Under the pieces are notes generated by a model. That model made no database searches, had not been told where the DNA came from, and saw only the letters and a list, made by a program, of their open reading frames with translations. From Pseudomonadota bacterium (GTDB lineage: Bacteria > Myxococcota > Polyangia > Polyangiales > Polyangiaceae), in assembly GCA_023419055.1 (NCBI GenBank), contig JAEZYO010000687.1, forward strand, positions 1 to 30,388: DNA of 30,388 nt, in the 5' to 3' direction. The translations under genes and the position numbers were made by a program. Positions 13,408-21,385 of this stretch are shown here, in pieces. How positions within the stretch are numbered: position 1 is the first letter of the stretch; each line of letters opens with the position of its first letter.

Positions 13408-15257
13408 CAGCGGCGGGATCGGCCATTTTCGACCGAGCGGAAAGGGCTCCGTGCTCGGGCCGGCGCCGGGGCGCTCCCCAAGCGTCGAAGCGCCGAGCAA
13501 ATCGCTCCTTCGGAGCAGGGGCCCACTCGGCCCCCGTGAGGCGGCCAGGGTGGACCTGCGAAGGAACGGCCAGCCCGAACGTCCGGTCCCGGCTGGGCCA
13601 GGAGGGCTCCTGCGAGGTCGGACTCCCGCTCTGGCTCGCGCTCCGAGGCGGGGGCCGCGAGGACGAGTCCCGGCTCGAGCCCGACCCGTTGCACCGGGCT
13701 CCCGTCCGGCAGGGTGTAGAGAAGCGTGGTCAGCCGGAGCAAGCCAGCCCCGGCCGCATCGTCGAAATACTCCTGAACGCAGCCCTTCCCGAAGGTCCGG
13801 GTCCCGACCGCCTGGCCTCGACCGTAGCGCTCGAGGGCGCCCGCGATCATTTCGGCCGCGCTCGCGGTCCGACCATCGACGAGCGCCGCGACGGGGCCGT
13901 CGTAGCGATTCGATCGCTTCGGGAGCGACGCCCGCAGGACCTCGACCACGCGGCCGCGGTTGATCAGCGGAAAGACCGGCGCGCCGGGCAAGAAGATGCC
14001 GAGCGCCTGGCACGCTCCGTCGGTCGACCCGCCGCCGTTGCCCCTCAGGTCGAGCAGCATCCCTAGCGGGTCCGGCCCCTCGTCGAGCTCTCGGACCACG
14101 CGGGCCAAGTCCGACCCGAGCTCGTCCGGCACGTCGGGGATGTGAACGACGACCACGCTGCCCGAGCCGTAAGCGACGTGATCGACCTCGAGCCCTCCGG
14201 CCTCATCGGAGTCGGGCTCCTCGGTCAGCGCGACCACTACGGTCTCCGGTCGTTCGTGCCCCTGCCGGAGGACCACCACTCGCTTGAGGAGCGCCTCCGA
14301 GTCGGCCCCGGAGCGCGCGAGCTGGTCGACGTGCTCGATGCTGAGACCCGCCGTCGGCAGGTCGTCTACGGAGAGGACGAGATCGTCGAGCTCGAGCGGC
14401 GGAGCAGGCGCGTCGATCACTCGCAGCCCGACCGGGGTTCGGAGCGCGTCGCTCCAGAGCCTCGGCCCGGTGTCGAGCGTCGGATCGTCCGCGTAGAGCG
14501 CGGCTGCCTCGTCCTGGGGCACCCACTCGCCGTGAGGATCGATCGTCGCGACGTAGGCGCGAACGCTCGCGACGAGCACCGCTCGCTCCCAGCCCGCGGC
14601 GCCCACCTCCGGGAAGTAGCGTTCGCGAGCGGCGTCCGCGAGATCGCGACCTCCAGGGAACGCTCGTTCGAAGCTCCCCACGCGCCGACCGAGCTCACGA
14701 GCGAGCTCGCGCGCCGGCAGCGTGACCGGATCGTCTTCGAAGATGCTGTCCGCCGCGATCTCGTAGGCGCTGCGCGGTGACAGAGGCTCGGCGCCGTCGC
14801 GCGACTCGTCGAAGAGGCGCGCGGTCTCGCTCACCCAAGCGTCGAGCGTGACCCCGACGCTCTGCGCCTCCTCGCAGCGCCCGTCGCGGCGCTCGAGCTC
14901 GCGACGCAGGTGCGACGCGCGCTCGTAGACGAGCGCGTTCGCGGGCGTATCCGGCGCCGCCGACCAGAGCCCGTGCGGATCCAGCCACCCCACCGCGAGC
15001 TCCGCGAAGAGCTCGTCGTCGATCTCACCGGCTGGCTCCGCCAGGCGCTCGCGCGCCTGCGCCACGACGACGCGCGCCTGCTCGCAGGAGATGGCTCGCC
15101 CATCGTTGGGCCGGCGCTCTGGAATGGCCTCCGCGGCTTCGATAGCCGTGGCCGGGAGCGACATGCTCGGCAGCGGCTCGCGCTCGGTCCCGAGCACGAA
15201 CGCGACACCCGACACTCCCGCCGCGAACAGAACGAGGAGCCGGAGCCGCACGGTCAC
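13407..15257 (-). CDS. S41 C-terminal processing peptidase
   Basis: A 616-residue Ctp/Tsp-type protease. The GTG at 15257 gives a short basic start and a membrane anchor or signal (RLRLLVLFAAGVSGVAFVLG), so the enzyme acts in the periplasm. A Tsp-like helical N-terminal region is followed by a PDZ-like part (PVGLRVIDAPAPPLELDDLV) and the protease core: LLDLRGNGGGS, LVDGRTASAAEMIAG with nucleophile Ser about 467, and GTRTFGKGCVQ with Lys about 491; the 24-residue spacing suits the Ser-Lys dyad. After the conserved GLEPGLVL comes an unusual tail of about 85 residues, rich in Pro, Arg and Gly with two cysteines. Substrates are unknown. Its stop overlaps the ATG of the poly(A) polymerase-family gene. 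Confidence 0.9.
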   Translation of the reverse strand: MTVRLRLLVLFAAGVSGVAFVLGTEREPLPSMSLPATAIEAAEAIPERRPNDGRAISCEQARVVVAQARERLAEPAGEIDDELFAELAVGWLDPHGLWSAAPDTPANALVYERASHLRRELERRDGRCEEAQSVGVTLDAWVSETARLFDESRDGAEPLSPRSAYEIAADSIFEDDPVTLPARELARELGRRVGSFERAFPGGRDLADAARERYFPEVGAAGWERAVLVASVRAYVATIDPHGEWVPQDEAAALYADDPTLDTGPRLWSDALRTPVGLRVIDAPAPPLELDDLVLSVDDLPTAGLSIEHVDQLARSGADSEALLKRVVVLRQGHERPETVVVALTEEPDSDEAGGLEVDHVAYGSGSVVVVHIPDVPDELGSDLARVVRELDEGPDPLGMLLDLRGNGGGSTDGACQALGIFLPGAPVFPLINRGRVVEVLRASLPKRSNRYDGPVAALVDGRTASAAEMIAGALERYGRGQAVGTRTFGKGCVQEYFDDAAGAGLLRLTTLLYTLPDGSPVQRVGLEPGLVLAAPASEREPERESDLAGALLAQPGPDVRAGRSFAGPPWPPHGGRVGPCSEGAICSALRRLGSAPAPARARSPFRSVENGRSRR

Positions 15258-15279
15258 GCGCCCGATCGAAGTACCGGCG

Positions 15280-15316
15280 GCGCCCGGGCGCAAGTCGGAG
15301 CAAAGCGAGCTATGGT
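15280..15316 (+). promoter_or_regulatory. divergent promoter region with 12-bp palindrome and TATGGT box
   Basis: GCGCCCGGGCGC (15280-15291) is a perfect palindrome in the 65-bp gap between the divergent S41 and YdcF-like genes. TATGGT at 15311-15316 lies six bases before the GTG at 15323, as expected for a leaderless transcript; the palindrome would cover the -35 region. GC-rich palindromes arise easily in such DNA, so the assignment is tentative. Confidence 0.35.
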
Positions 15317-15322
15317 GCCCGC

Positions 15323-15826
15323 GTGAAGGTCGACGCCCTGGTGTTACTCGGATGCCGCGTGGACGGGCTCGGGCGGCCGTCGGCTCCCGCGCGCCGCCGG
15401 GCCGAGCGCACCGCGGCGGCTTATCGCGATCTCGCGCCTTCCTTCGTGATCGCGAGCGGCGGGCGCCGCTGGGACGGCATGTTGGAGGCCGACGCGCTCG
15501 GGCAGATCCTCGTTTCACTCGGGGTCGACGAGAACGCGATCGTGCGCGAGCGCGAATCCCTCACCACGCGCGAAAACGCGCGCTACTCCGCGCGGCTCCT
15601 GCGCGAGCGCGGGGTCTCCGAGGTCGGCGTGGTGACCTGCGACTGGCACCTCGCGCGCGCCCTCGAGTGCTTTCGCCGCGAAGGCGTGCAGGCGGAGGGG
15701 ATCCCCGCCGCGTCACCACCGGTCTCGCCCTTCGAGCGCCGCGTCCGCTCCGTGCGCGAGCGGCTCGCGCTCCGCCTGGAAGGCAGGGTAGCGAGCGCGA
15801 TCACGCGCGCGTGGAGGTCGCGCTGA
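15323..15826 (+). CDS. YdcF/DUF218-like protein
   Basis: A 167-residue protein of the DUF218 (YdcF/SanA/ElyC) superfamily. It shows the family opening VLLGCRVDGLGRPS, the central IASGGRRWDGMLEADALG, the acidic LGVDENAIVRERESLTTREN and VVTCDWHLARALECF. Many members carry a membrane helix and act in envelope metabolism; this one has none visible, so it should be cytoplasmic, and its substrate is unknown. GTG 15323 is the only suitable start, since the ATG at 15312 is in another frame and closes at once. It heads a six-gene operon and overlaps the next gene by 16 bases. Confidence 0.85.
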   Translation: MKVDALVLLGCRVDGLGRPSAPARRRAERTAAAYRDLAPSFVIASGGRRWDGMLEADALGQILVSLGVDENAIVRERESLTTRENARYSARLLRERGVSEVGVVTCDWHLARALECFRREGVQAEGIPAASPPVSPFERRVRSVRERLALRLEGRVASAITRAWRSR

Positions 15827-17934
15827 AGTCCGTCGCGTGTGCTCTGCTCGTCGCGCTCGGTGCCTGCAGCTCCTCGGCGCCCACGGGGCAAGCCACGCCG
15901 AGCTCGTCGGCGTCAGGTGCCAGAGCCCCCGCCGCCGGCAGCCCCGCGCCCGCGCGCGTCGCCGTGCTCCTGTCCGCCGAGCAGCGGCGAGACAGCCGAG
16001 CCGTCAGCGACGACGACCTCTCCCAGCGCGACGTCCGCGTGCGGCGCGCTGCAGCTCGAGCCCTGTCACGGATCGCGGATCGGCGCTCGCGCGAACCGCT
16101 CTCGCGCTTGCTCGCGGACGAAGATCCCGAGGTCATGGCGTTCGCCGCCTACGGTCTCGGCTACGGCTGTCGCGACGCCGAGCCGGACCTCGTGCGCGCG
16201 CTCACCGCGCGAGCCGCCTCGCTCGTCGCGCGCGCCGCGCCGCTCGCGGACGCCGAGCTCACGCCGCTCCCGGCCATCGCGGACGCGCTCGGTCGCTGCG
16301 GCAGCGCCGACGCCGAGCGCACCTTGCGCGCCTGGCTCGGGCTGGATCGCGACGCGGCGGAAGCGGCCGCGGTGGCGCTCGGCCGCATCGGCTCTCGCAA
16401 GGGGCGCCTCGACGACGCGACCCTCGTCGCGCTGCTCGACGCCGCGGCCAGGCCGAACGGCCTCGACCAGGCGCTCTTTGCCTTCACGCGGCTGTCGGGC
16501 CTCGGGCCCTCCGTGCGCTCGCGGCTGCTCGACGTCGCGACGAAGGAGCTCGACTCCACGGGGCCCAAGGCGGCGCTCGCCTTGCGCGCTCTCCCGGCCG
16601 CGGGTGACGAGGCCGCGCCGCTGCTCGGTCGAGCGCTCGCCGATGCGCGCGTCGCGAGCGCGTCGCGCGCCGAAGCCGCGCGGAGCCTCGCGCGCCTGGG
16701 CGATCCGGGCCAGGCGGCGCTCCGGAACGCGCTCGCCGCGTTTCCGCCGAGCCCGGCGCTCAAGGGGCCCGACTACGCCGTCCTCTCCGCCCTGCTCGCC
16801 GCGCTCGCTCCTCCTCTCGAAAAGAGCGCTGAAATTTTGGCGCGGCTCGCGACGCTCGAGCTGCCCGAAGACGCGATCCTCCGCCGCCACGCGATCGCGA
16901 TCCGTTGCCGCGCCGCAGCGCTGCTCGCCGACAAGGCCACGGCGAGCAAGAACCTCGTCGCGTGCGATCCGAACCCGGAGGGCCGCGAGGGAGGTCTCGC
17001 GGTGCTCTCCGTGCTCGACCGCGGCAAGCTCGAAGGCGCGCGCTACCGGCGCTACGAGAAGCTCCTCTCCGGGGACGATCCGGTCGTCCGCGAGCGCGCC
17101 CTCCGCCTGCTCGGCGGTCACCCCGAGGCGCCTCACCCGGCCGAGCTCCTCGCGCGGGCGCTCGACCGCAAGACCCCGGGCGACACCGCGGCGGCCGCCG
17201 AGACGCTCGCCAAGTACCCGGAGCGCGGCGGCGCGCCGGAGAAGGCGCTCATCGAGTCGCTGACGCGCGCCTTCGACCAAGGCGGTGACGCGCTCGGCCT
17301 GGAAGCGCGCGCCGCGCTCCTCGACGCCGCCGCGGCGCTCCAGCTCCTCGGCTTCAAGGGCCGGCTCGAAGCGCAATGCAAGAGCCCCTGGCCCGCGCTG
17401 CGACAGCACGCCGAGAACGGGCTCAAGCTGCTCGGTGAACGCGAGCGCGCGTGCAACGACTTCACCCCGCCGAGCGAGCCCGCCGCCGAGCTCGCTCACC
17501 TGGTCACGGAGCGCGCGACGCTCGAGCTCGAGACCGACGTCGGACCGCTCCGGCTGACGCTCGATCCGCGCTTCGCCCCGGTCGCGGTCACCCGCTTCGT
17601 GGAGCTCGCTCGCGAAGGCTTCTACGACGGCACGGCGTTCCACCGCGTGGTGCCCGGCTTCGTGGTCCAATTCGGCGACCCGACCGGTACCGGCTACGGC
17701 GGCTCCCCGCGTCCGCCGTTGCGCTGCGAGACCTCGCCCCAGCCGTTCCAGAAGCTCTCGGTCGGGGTGGCCCTGGCTGGTCGAGACACGGGAAATAGCC
17801 AGCTCTTCGTGACTCTGGGCCGCTTCCCTCACCTCGACGGCGAGTACACTCTGGTCGGCGAAGCGGAAGGCCCTTGGGACAGCGCGACCGAGGGTGACGT
17901 CATCCGCAAAGTGCGAGTAAATGCCTCGCGCTGA
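15811..17934 (+). CDS. HEAT-repeat lipoprotein with C-terminal cyclophilin (PPIase) domain
   Basis: A 707-residue envelope lipoprotein. Starting at GTG 15811 the signal LLVALGAC has a good lipobox (LGAC), followed by a Ser/Pro/Ala linker. Residues of about 60-540 are alpha-helical HEAT-like repeats (for example VRRAAARALSRI and DPEVMAFAAYGLG). The last 140 or so residues form a cyclophilin-type peptidyl-prolyl isomerase: FYDGTAFHRVVPGFVVQFGD with the catalytic-type Arg in FHRV, DPTGTGYGG, NSQLFVTLG and PHLDGEYTLVGE. It probably acts as a periplasmic folding factor with a scaffold that binds clients (inference). The start overlaps the previous gene by 16 bases and coaX follows six bases after the stop. 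Fused architectures of this length are unusual among well-studied cyclophilins. Confidence 0.88.
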   Translation: MEVALKSVACALLVALGACSSSAPTGQATPSSSASGARAPAAGSPAPARVAVLLSAEQRRDSRAVSDDDLSQRDVRVRRAAARALSRIADRRSREPLSRLLADEDPEVMAFAAYGLGYGCRDAEPDLVRALTARAASLVARAAPLADAELTPLPAIADALGRCGSADAERTLRAWLGLDRDAAEAAAVALGRIGSRKGRLDDATLVALLDAAARPNGLDQALFAFTRLSGLGPSVRSRLLDVATKELDSTGPKAALALRALPAAGDEAAPLLGRALADARVASASRAEAARSLARLGDPGQAALRNALAAFPPSPALKGPDYAVLSALLAALAPPLEKSAEILARLATLELPEDAILRRHAIAIRCRAAALLADKATASKNLVACDPNPEGREGGLAVLSVLDRGKLEGARYRRYEKLLSGDDPVVRERALRLLGGHPEAPHPAELLARALDRKTPGDTAAAAETLAKYPERGGAPEKALIESLTRAFDQGGDALGLEARAALLDAAAALQLLGFKGRLEAQCKSPWPALRQHAENGLKLLGERERACNDFTPPSEPAAELAHLVTERATLELETDVGPLRLTLDPRFAPVAVTRFVELAREGFYDGTAFHRVVPGFVVQFGDPTGTGYGGSPRPPLRCETSPQPFQKLSVGVALAGRDTGNSQLFVTLGRFPHLDGEYTLVGEAEGPWDSATEGDVIRKVRVNASR

Positions 17935-17940
17935 GGACTC

Positions 17941-18750
17941 ATGCTGCTCGCGGTCGACATCGGAAACACGAACATCGTCTTCGGCCTCTACCAGGGCGCG
18001 AAGCTCGCTCACACGTTTCGGGTCTCGACCGACCGCTCCCGCACCGAAGACGAGTACGGCGTGCAGCTGCGCGCCCTCTTTTCACTGCACGCGCTCGAGG
18101 CCACCACCGTTCGCGCTTGCATCATCGCGAGCGTGGTGCCGCCGCTCACGAACGTGCTCACGCAAGCCATCCGCACCGCCTTCGCGCGCGAGCCGCTGGT
18201 CGTCGGACCAGGGCTCAAGACCGGCATGCCCGTCTTGTACGAGAACCCGCACGAGGTCGGCGCCGATCGCGTCGTCAACGGCGTGGCCGCGTACGAGCGC
18301 GTGAAGCGCGGCGTCATCGTGGTCGATTTCGGCACGGCCACGACCTTCGACTGCATTACGCCGAAGGGTGAGTACCTGGGCGGCGTCATCGTGCCCGGCG
18401 TGCAGGTCGCCCTGGACGGGCTGCTCGGGCGCGCGGCCAAGCTCAAGCCGATCGAGATCGCCGAGCCCCCGCGCGTGCTCGGGCGCAACACCACGCACGC
18501 GCTCCAATCCGGCGTGATTCACGGCAACGCGGCCATGGCGGACGGCTTGATCGAGCGACTCGAAGCGGATCTCGGCTTCGACTGCGCGATCATCGCCACG
18601 GGCGGGCTCGCACCGCTCGTCGCCCGCCACACCAAGAAGATCAAGGACATCGACCCGAACCTGACGCTCGAGGGGCTGCGCATCATCCACGAGCGCAACG
18701 CCGAGACCGAGTCGCGGGCCGAGCGCGGGCGCAAGCGGCCGAAGTCGTGA
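17941..18750 (+). CDS. coaX: type III pantothenate kinase
   Basis: CoaX phosphorylates pantothenate, the first step of coenzyme A synthesis; type III enzymes are insensitive to CoA feedback and need a monovalent cation. The 269-residue protein has the phosphate loop LLAVDIGNTNIVFGLY (Asp6, Asn9 region), IASVVPPL, the pantothenate region GADRVVNGVAAY, VVDFGTATTFDCI, GGVIVPGV and ATGGLAPLV. A short basic tail (GRKRPKS) is extra. The ATG at 17941 has GAGGA overlapping the stop of the preceding gene, and its TGA overlaps the GTG of the binding-protein gene. No birA adjoins, although birA-coaX is a common pairing. Confidence 0.96.
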   Translation: MLLAVDIGNTNIVFGLYQGAKLAHTFRVSTDRSRTEDEYGVQLRALFSLHALEATTVRACIIASVVPPLTNVLTQAIRTAFAREPLVVGPGLKTGMPVLYENPHEVGADRVVNGVAAYERVKRGVIVVDFGTATTFDCITPKGEYLGGVIVPGVQVALDGLLGRAAKLKPIEIAEPPRVLGRNTTHALQSGVIHGNAAMADGLIERLEADLGFDCAIIATGGLAPLVARHTKKIKDIDPNLTLEGLRIIHERNAETESRAERGRKRPKS

Positions 18751-19646
18751 GCGTGATCTCGAAAGCACCTCTCTGTCTCACTCGCCGAGCGTTGCTGCTC
18801 GGGTCACTCGCTGCCGCCTGCCGCGAATCAGGCACGCCGGCTCCGAGCGCGAGCCCGAGCGCGAGCGCCGAGTCGAAGAGCCCGCGCCGCATCGTCTCGC
18901 TCGCGCCGGCGCTCACCGATTCGCTGTTCGCGATCGGCGCTGGACCGCGCGTGATCGGCATCAGCGACTACTGCGACTACCCGCCCGAGGCCGTGAAGCT
19001 ACCGCGCCTCGGGACGAGCCTCACGCCCAACTACGAGGCGATCGCGCGCCTGTCCCCGGATCTCGTGGTGAGCGAGGCGAACGCCGCCGCGCGCCGCAAG
19101 GAGCTCGAGGCGCTCGCCCCCACCTTGCTCTTGCCGTGGCTCTCGCTCGACGAGGTGACGCGGAGCCTCACCGAGCTCGGGAAGCGCGTCGGTAACGCCG
19201 AGCAGGCGAGCGAGCTCTCCGCGCGGATGAAGAAGCGGCTCGGGGTGCCCGAGCCCGAGACGGGACCACGGGTCCTGTGCGTGCTCGGCTACGAACCGGG
19301 CAAGCTCGACGAAGTCTGGTTCGTGCGCTCGAACTCGCTGCATGGCGCGGCGCTCCGCGCGGCCGGAGGGCGCAACGCGGTGAGCGAGGCGGTGCTCGGC
19401 AACCCGCGCCTGAGCCTCGAGCGCGTGCTCGAGCTCGATCCCGACGTGATCCTGATCCTGGTCGGGCAGAAGAAGGAGCGGAGCCCCGCGGCGTTCGTCG
19501 AAGATTTCCGGCGCTTCTCGAGCCTCTCCGCCGTGAAGAGCGGGCGCGTGCGCGCCGTTGCAGCGCCCGAAGCGTTCGCGAACGGGCCGCGCATCTTGCA
19601 GCTCGCGGACCGGCTCGAGCGCGAGCTCCGCGAGGTCGCGCGGTGA
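18747..19646 (+). CDS. btuF: BtuF-like periplasmic cobalamin/siderophore-binding protein
   Basis: A 299-residue ABC-transporter solute receptor of the TroA/BtuF fold. The N-terminus LTRRALLLGSLAAAC combines a twin-arginine-like motif with a lipobox-like Cys, so it may be a Tat-exported lipoprotein. The mature part begins RRIVSLAPALTDSLFAIGAG, then VIGISDYCDYPPEA, where the DYPP stretch matches BtuF, and LSPDLVVSEA. LERVLELDPDVILIL starts the second lobe. Cobalamin is the best substrate guess; haem or iron-siderophore receptors share the fold. GTG 18747 overlaps the coaX stop (GTGA), and the last bases overlap the ATPase gene the same way. No cobalamin riboswitch is evident, since the gene is internal to an operon. 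Confidence 0.85.
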   Translation: MSVISKAPLCLTRRALLLGSLAAACRESGTPAPSASPSASAESKSPRRIVSLAPALTDSLFAIGAGPRVIGISDYCDYPPEAVKLPRLGTSLTPNYEAIARLSPDLVVSEANAAARRKELEALAPTLLLPWLSLDEVTRSLTELGKRVGNAEQASELSARMKKRLGVPEPETGPRVLCVLGYEPGKLDEVWFVRSNSLHGAALRAAGGRNAVSEAVLGNPRLSLERVLELDPDVILILVGQKKERSPAAFVEDFRRFSSLSAVKSGRVRAVAAPEAFANGPRILQLADRLERELREVAR

Positions 19647-20419
19647 CGCGCCTCGAGCTCCGGCGGGTCTCGATCGCGGCCGGCAGGCGGCGGCTCCTGT
19701 CGCAGCTCGACTTCGAGGTGTCCTCGGGAGAGTTCGTGGCCGTCGTCGGTCCGAACGGCGCCGGAAAGACCACGCTGCTTCGCACCGCGCTCGGGCTCTT
19801 GCGACCGGAGAGCGGCGAGGTGCAAATCGACGGCGCGCCGCTCGCGCGCCTGGACGGGCGCACCCGCGCCGCGCGCGTCGCGTGGCTCCCCCAACAACTC
19901 ACCGCGAGCGAGCCGCTACGGGCCGTCGAGCTCGTGATGGCGGCGCGCTTCCGCTTCGTCGAGCCGGAGAGCAGCGCACGAAAGGCAGCGCTCTCGGCGC
20001 TGGCTCGTCTCGAGGCGGACGACCTCGCCGACGCTCGCATCGATCGCGTCTCCGGCGGCGAACGACAGCGCGTCGCGCTCGCCGCGCTCCTCGCTCAAGC
20101 GGCGGACCTCCTGCTTCTCGACGAGCCCGCCAATCACCTCGACCCGGCTCATCAGGCGGAGACTTACCGCCTGCTCGGCGAGCTCTGGAGGGAGGGCTTC
20201 GGGCTCGTGTGCGTCACGCACGACGTGAACCTGCTCGCTCACTCCGGCGACCCCGAGCGGCTGCGCGTCGTCGGCTTGCGCGCGGGTGAGGTCGCTTTTT
20301 CGACGCGCTACGCCGATCCCGATCTCGGCGAAAAGCTCTCTCGGCTGTTCGACGTCGAGATGGCCACGTTCCACTCCGGGTCGCGCCGCTTCATCGTGCC
20401 CGAGATCCCCTCGCGATGA
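19643..20419 (+). CDS. btuD: ABC transporter ATPase, BtuD/FecE type
   Basis: A 258-residue ATP-binding subunit that powers the importer. Walker A is GPNGAGKTT (36-44), the Q-loop lies in VAWLPQQ, the signature is SGGERQRVALA, Walker B with the switch glutamate is LLLLDEP, followed by the D-loop HLD and the switch His in CVTHDVN. Length and motif order match the iron/vitamin B12 importer class. GTG 19643 overlaps the upstream TGA and the stop TGA overlaps the permease ATG (ATGA), so the three importer genes should be made in step. Longer frames upstream of 19643 are not coding. Confidence 0.93.
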   Translation: MTRLELRRVSIAAGRRRLLSQLDFEVSSGEFVAVVGPNGAGKTTLLRTALGLLRPESGEVQIDGAPLARLDGRTRAARVAWLPQQLTASEPLRAVELVMAARFRFVEPESSARKAALSALARLEADDLADARIDRVSGGERQRVALAALLAQAADLLLLDEPANHLDPAHQAETYRLLGELWREGFGLVCVTHDVNLLAHSGDPERLRVVGLRAGEVAFSTRYADPDLGEKLSRLFDVEMATFHSGSRRFIVPEIPSR

Positions 20420-21357
20420 AGCTCCGCTTCTGGCTGCTCCTGCTCGGCTCGTTCGCGCTGCTCGCGCTCGCGACGGTCGTGGGCGCTCCGCTCGGCGGCG
20501 AGCGCGGCGAGTTCATTTTTTGGCAGCTCCGCCTGCCTCGGGCGCTCGTGGGGGCCCTGGTCGGCTCGACGCTCGCGCTCGCGGGCGCGGCGTTCCAGAT
20601 CTTGTTCAACAACCCGCTCGCGACGCCGAGCACGATCGGGACCACCGCGGGCGCCACGCTCGGAGCGTTGCTCTCCCTGACGCTCGAGCTCGACGCGCAG
20701 GCGAGCCTCCCCGCGAGCGTCGCGTTCGCGTTCGCGGGCGCCCTGATCTCGAGCCTTACCGTGGCGCTCGTCTCCTCCTCCGGGCGCGCCCAGGTGAGCG
20801 ACGTGCTGCTCGCCGGGATCGCCGTCACGCTCGCCACCAGCGCTCTCGCCACCGGGCTCACCTACGTCGCCGACAGCCGCGCGCTCGTGGCCGCCGCGCG
20901 CTGGTCACTCGGGCAACTGCCGCAGGTGGGCTACCGCGGGGTCTGGGTGATCGGGCCCGCGGCGCTCGTGTCCGCGGTGACGCTCCTCGGCGCGGGCCGC
21001 GCGCTGCAGAGCTTCACCCTCGGGGAAGAAGTCGCTCACGCGCACGGCGTGTCGGTCCGGCGCCTGCGCCTGTTGGTGCTGCTCGGCGGGTCGCTCGGCG
21101 TCGGCGCGTGCGTGGCCTGGTGCGGCCCCATCGCGTTCGTCGGGCTGATCGTGCCGCACCTCGTGCGGCTGGTGCTCGGGGCGAACCCGACCCGCCTCTT
21201 GCCGGGCTCGCTCATCGCGGGCGGCGGCTTCCTCGTCGCGTGCGACGCCCTCTCCCGGAGCCTCGTGCCGGGACGAGAGCTACCCGTCGGGGTGGTGACG
21301 GCTGCGCTCGGCGCCCCGGCCTTGATCCTGCTCATCGCTCGCAACCGGGCCCGTTGA
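20416..21357 (+). CDS. btuC: ABC transporter permease, BtuC/FecCD type
   Basis: A 313-residue inner-membrane permease of the FecCD family. It begins with a membrane helix (LRFWLLLLGSFALLALATVV) and keeps the family motifs QLRLPRALVGALVGSTLALAG, FNNPLATPSTIG, ARWSLGQL, the cytoplasmic GEEVAHAHGVSV coupling-helix region, CGPIAFVGLIVPHLVRLVLG and a late PVGVVTAALGAPALILLI. About nine to ten membrane segments are expected. One permease gene with one ATPase and one receptor makes a complete importer; two permeases form the dimer. No TonB-dependent outer-membrane receptor is in the window. It ends the operon and faces the convergent pentad-repeat lipoprotein across 26 bases. Confidence 0.93.
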   Translation: MKLRFWLLLLGSFALLALATVVGAPLGGERGEFIFWQLRLPRALVGALVGSTLALAGAAFQILFNNPLATPSTIGTTAGATLGALLSLTLELDAQASLPASVAFAFAGALISSLTVALVSSSGRAQVSDVLLAGIAVTLATSALATGLTYVADSRALVAAARWSLGQLPQVGYRGVWVIGPAALVSAVTLLGAGRALQSFTLGEEVAHAHGVSVRRLRLLVLLGGSLGVGACVAWCGPIAFVGLIVPHLVRLVLGANPTRLLPGSLIAGGGFLVACDALSRSLVPGRELPVGVVTAALGAPALILLIARNRAR

Positions 21358-21362
21358 GGCCA

Positions 21363-21385
21363 GAGCGCGCGACAGCGACGCGCTC
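21363..21385. terminator. hairpin between convergent genes
   Basis: GAGCGCG (21363-21369) pairs with CGCGCTC (21379-21385) around a nine-base loop, between the btuC stop (21357) and the minus-strand lipoprotein stop (21384-21386). It lacks a T-run, so it is a weak terminator candidate. Confidence 0.4.

Noticed and set aside
16066..18012. 648-codon minus-strand frame
   Set aside because: Antisense to the HEAT-cyclophilin gene, Arg/Glu-rich, no recognisable domain.
18747..19646. Cobalamin riboswitch ahead of the BtuF-like gene
   Set aside because: The gene overlaps coaX by four bases, leaving no untranslated leader for a riboswitch there.
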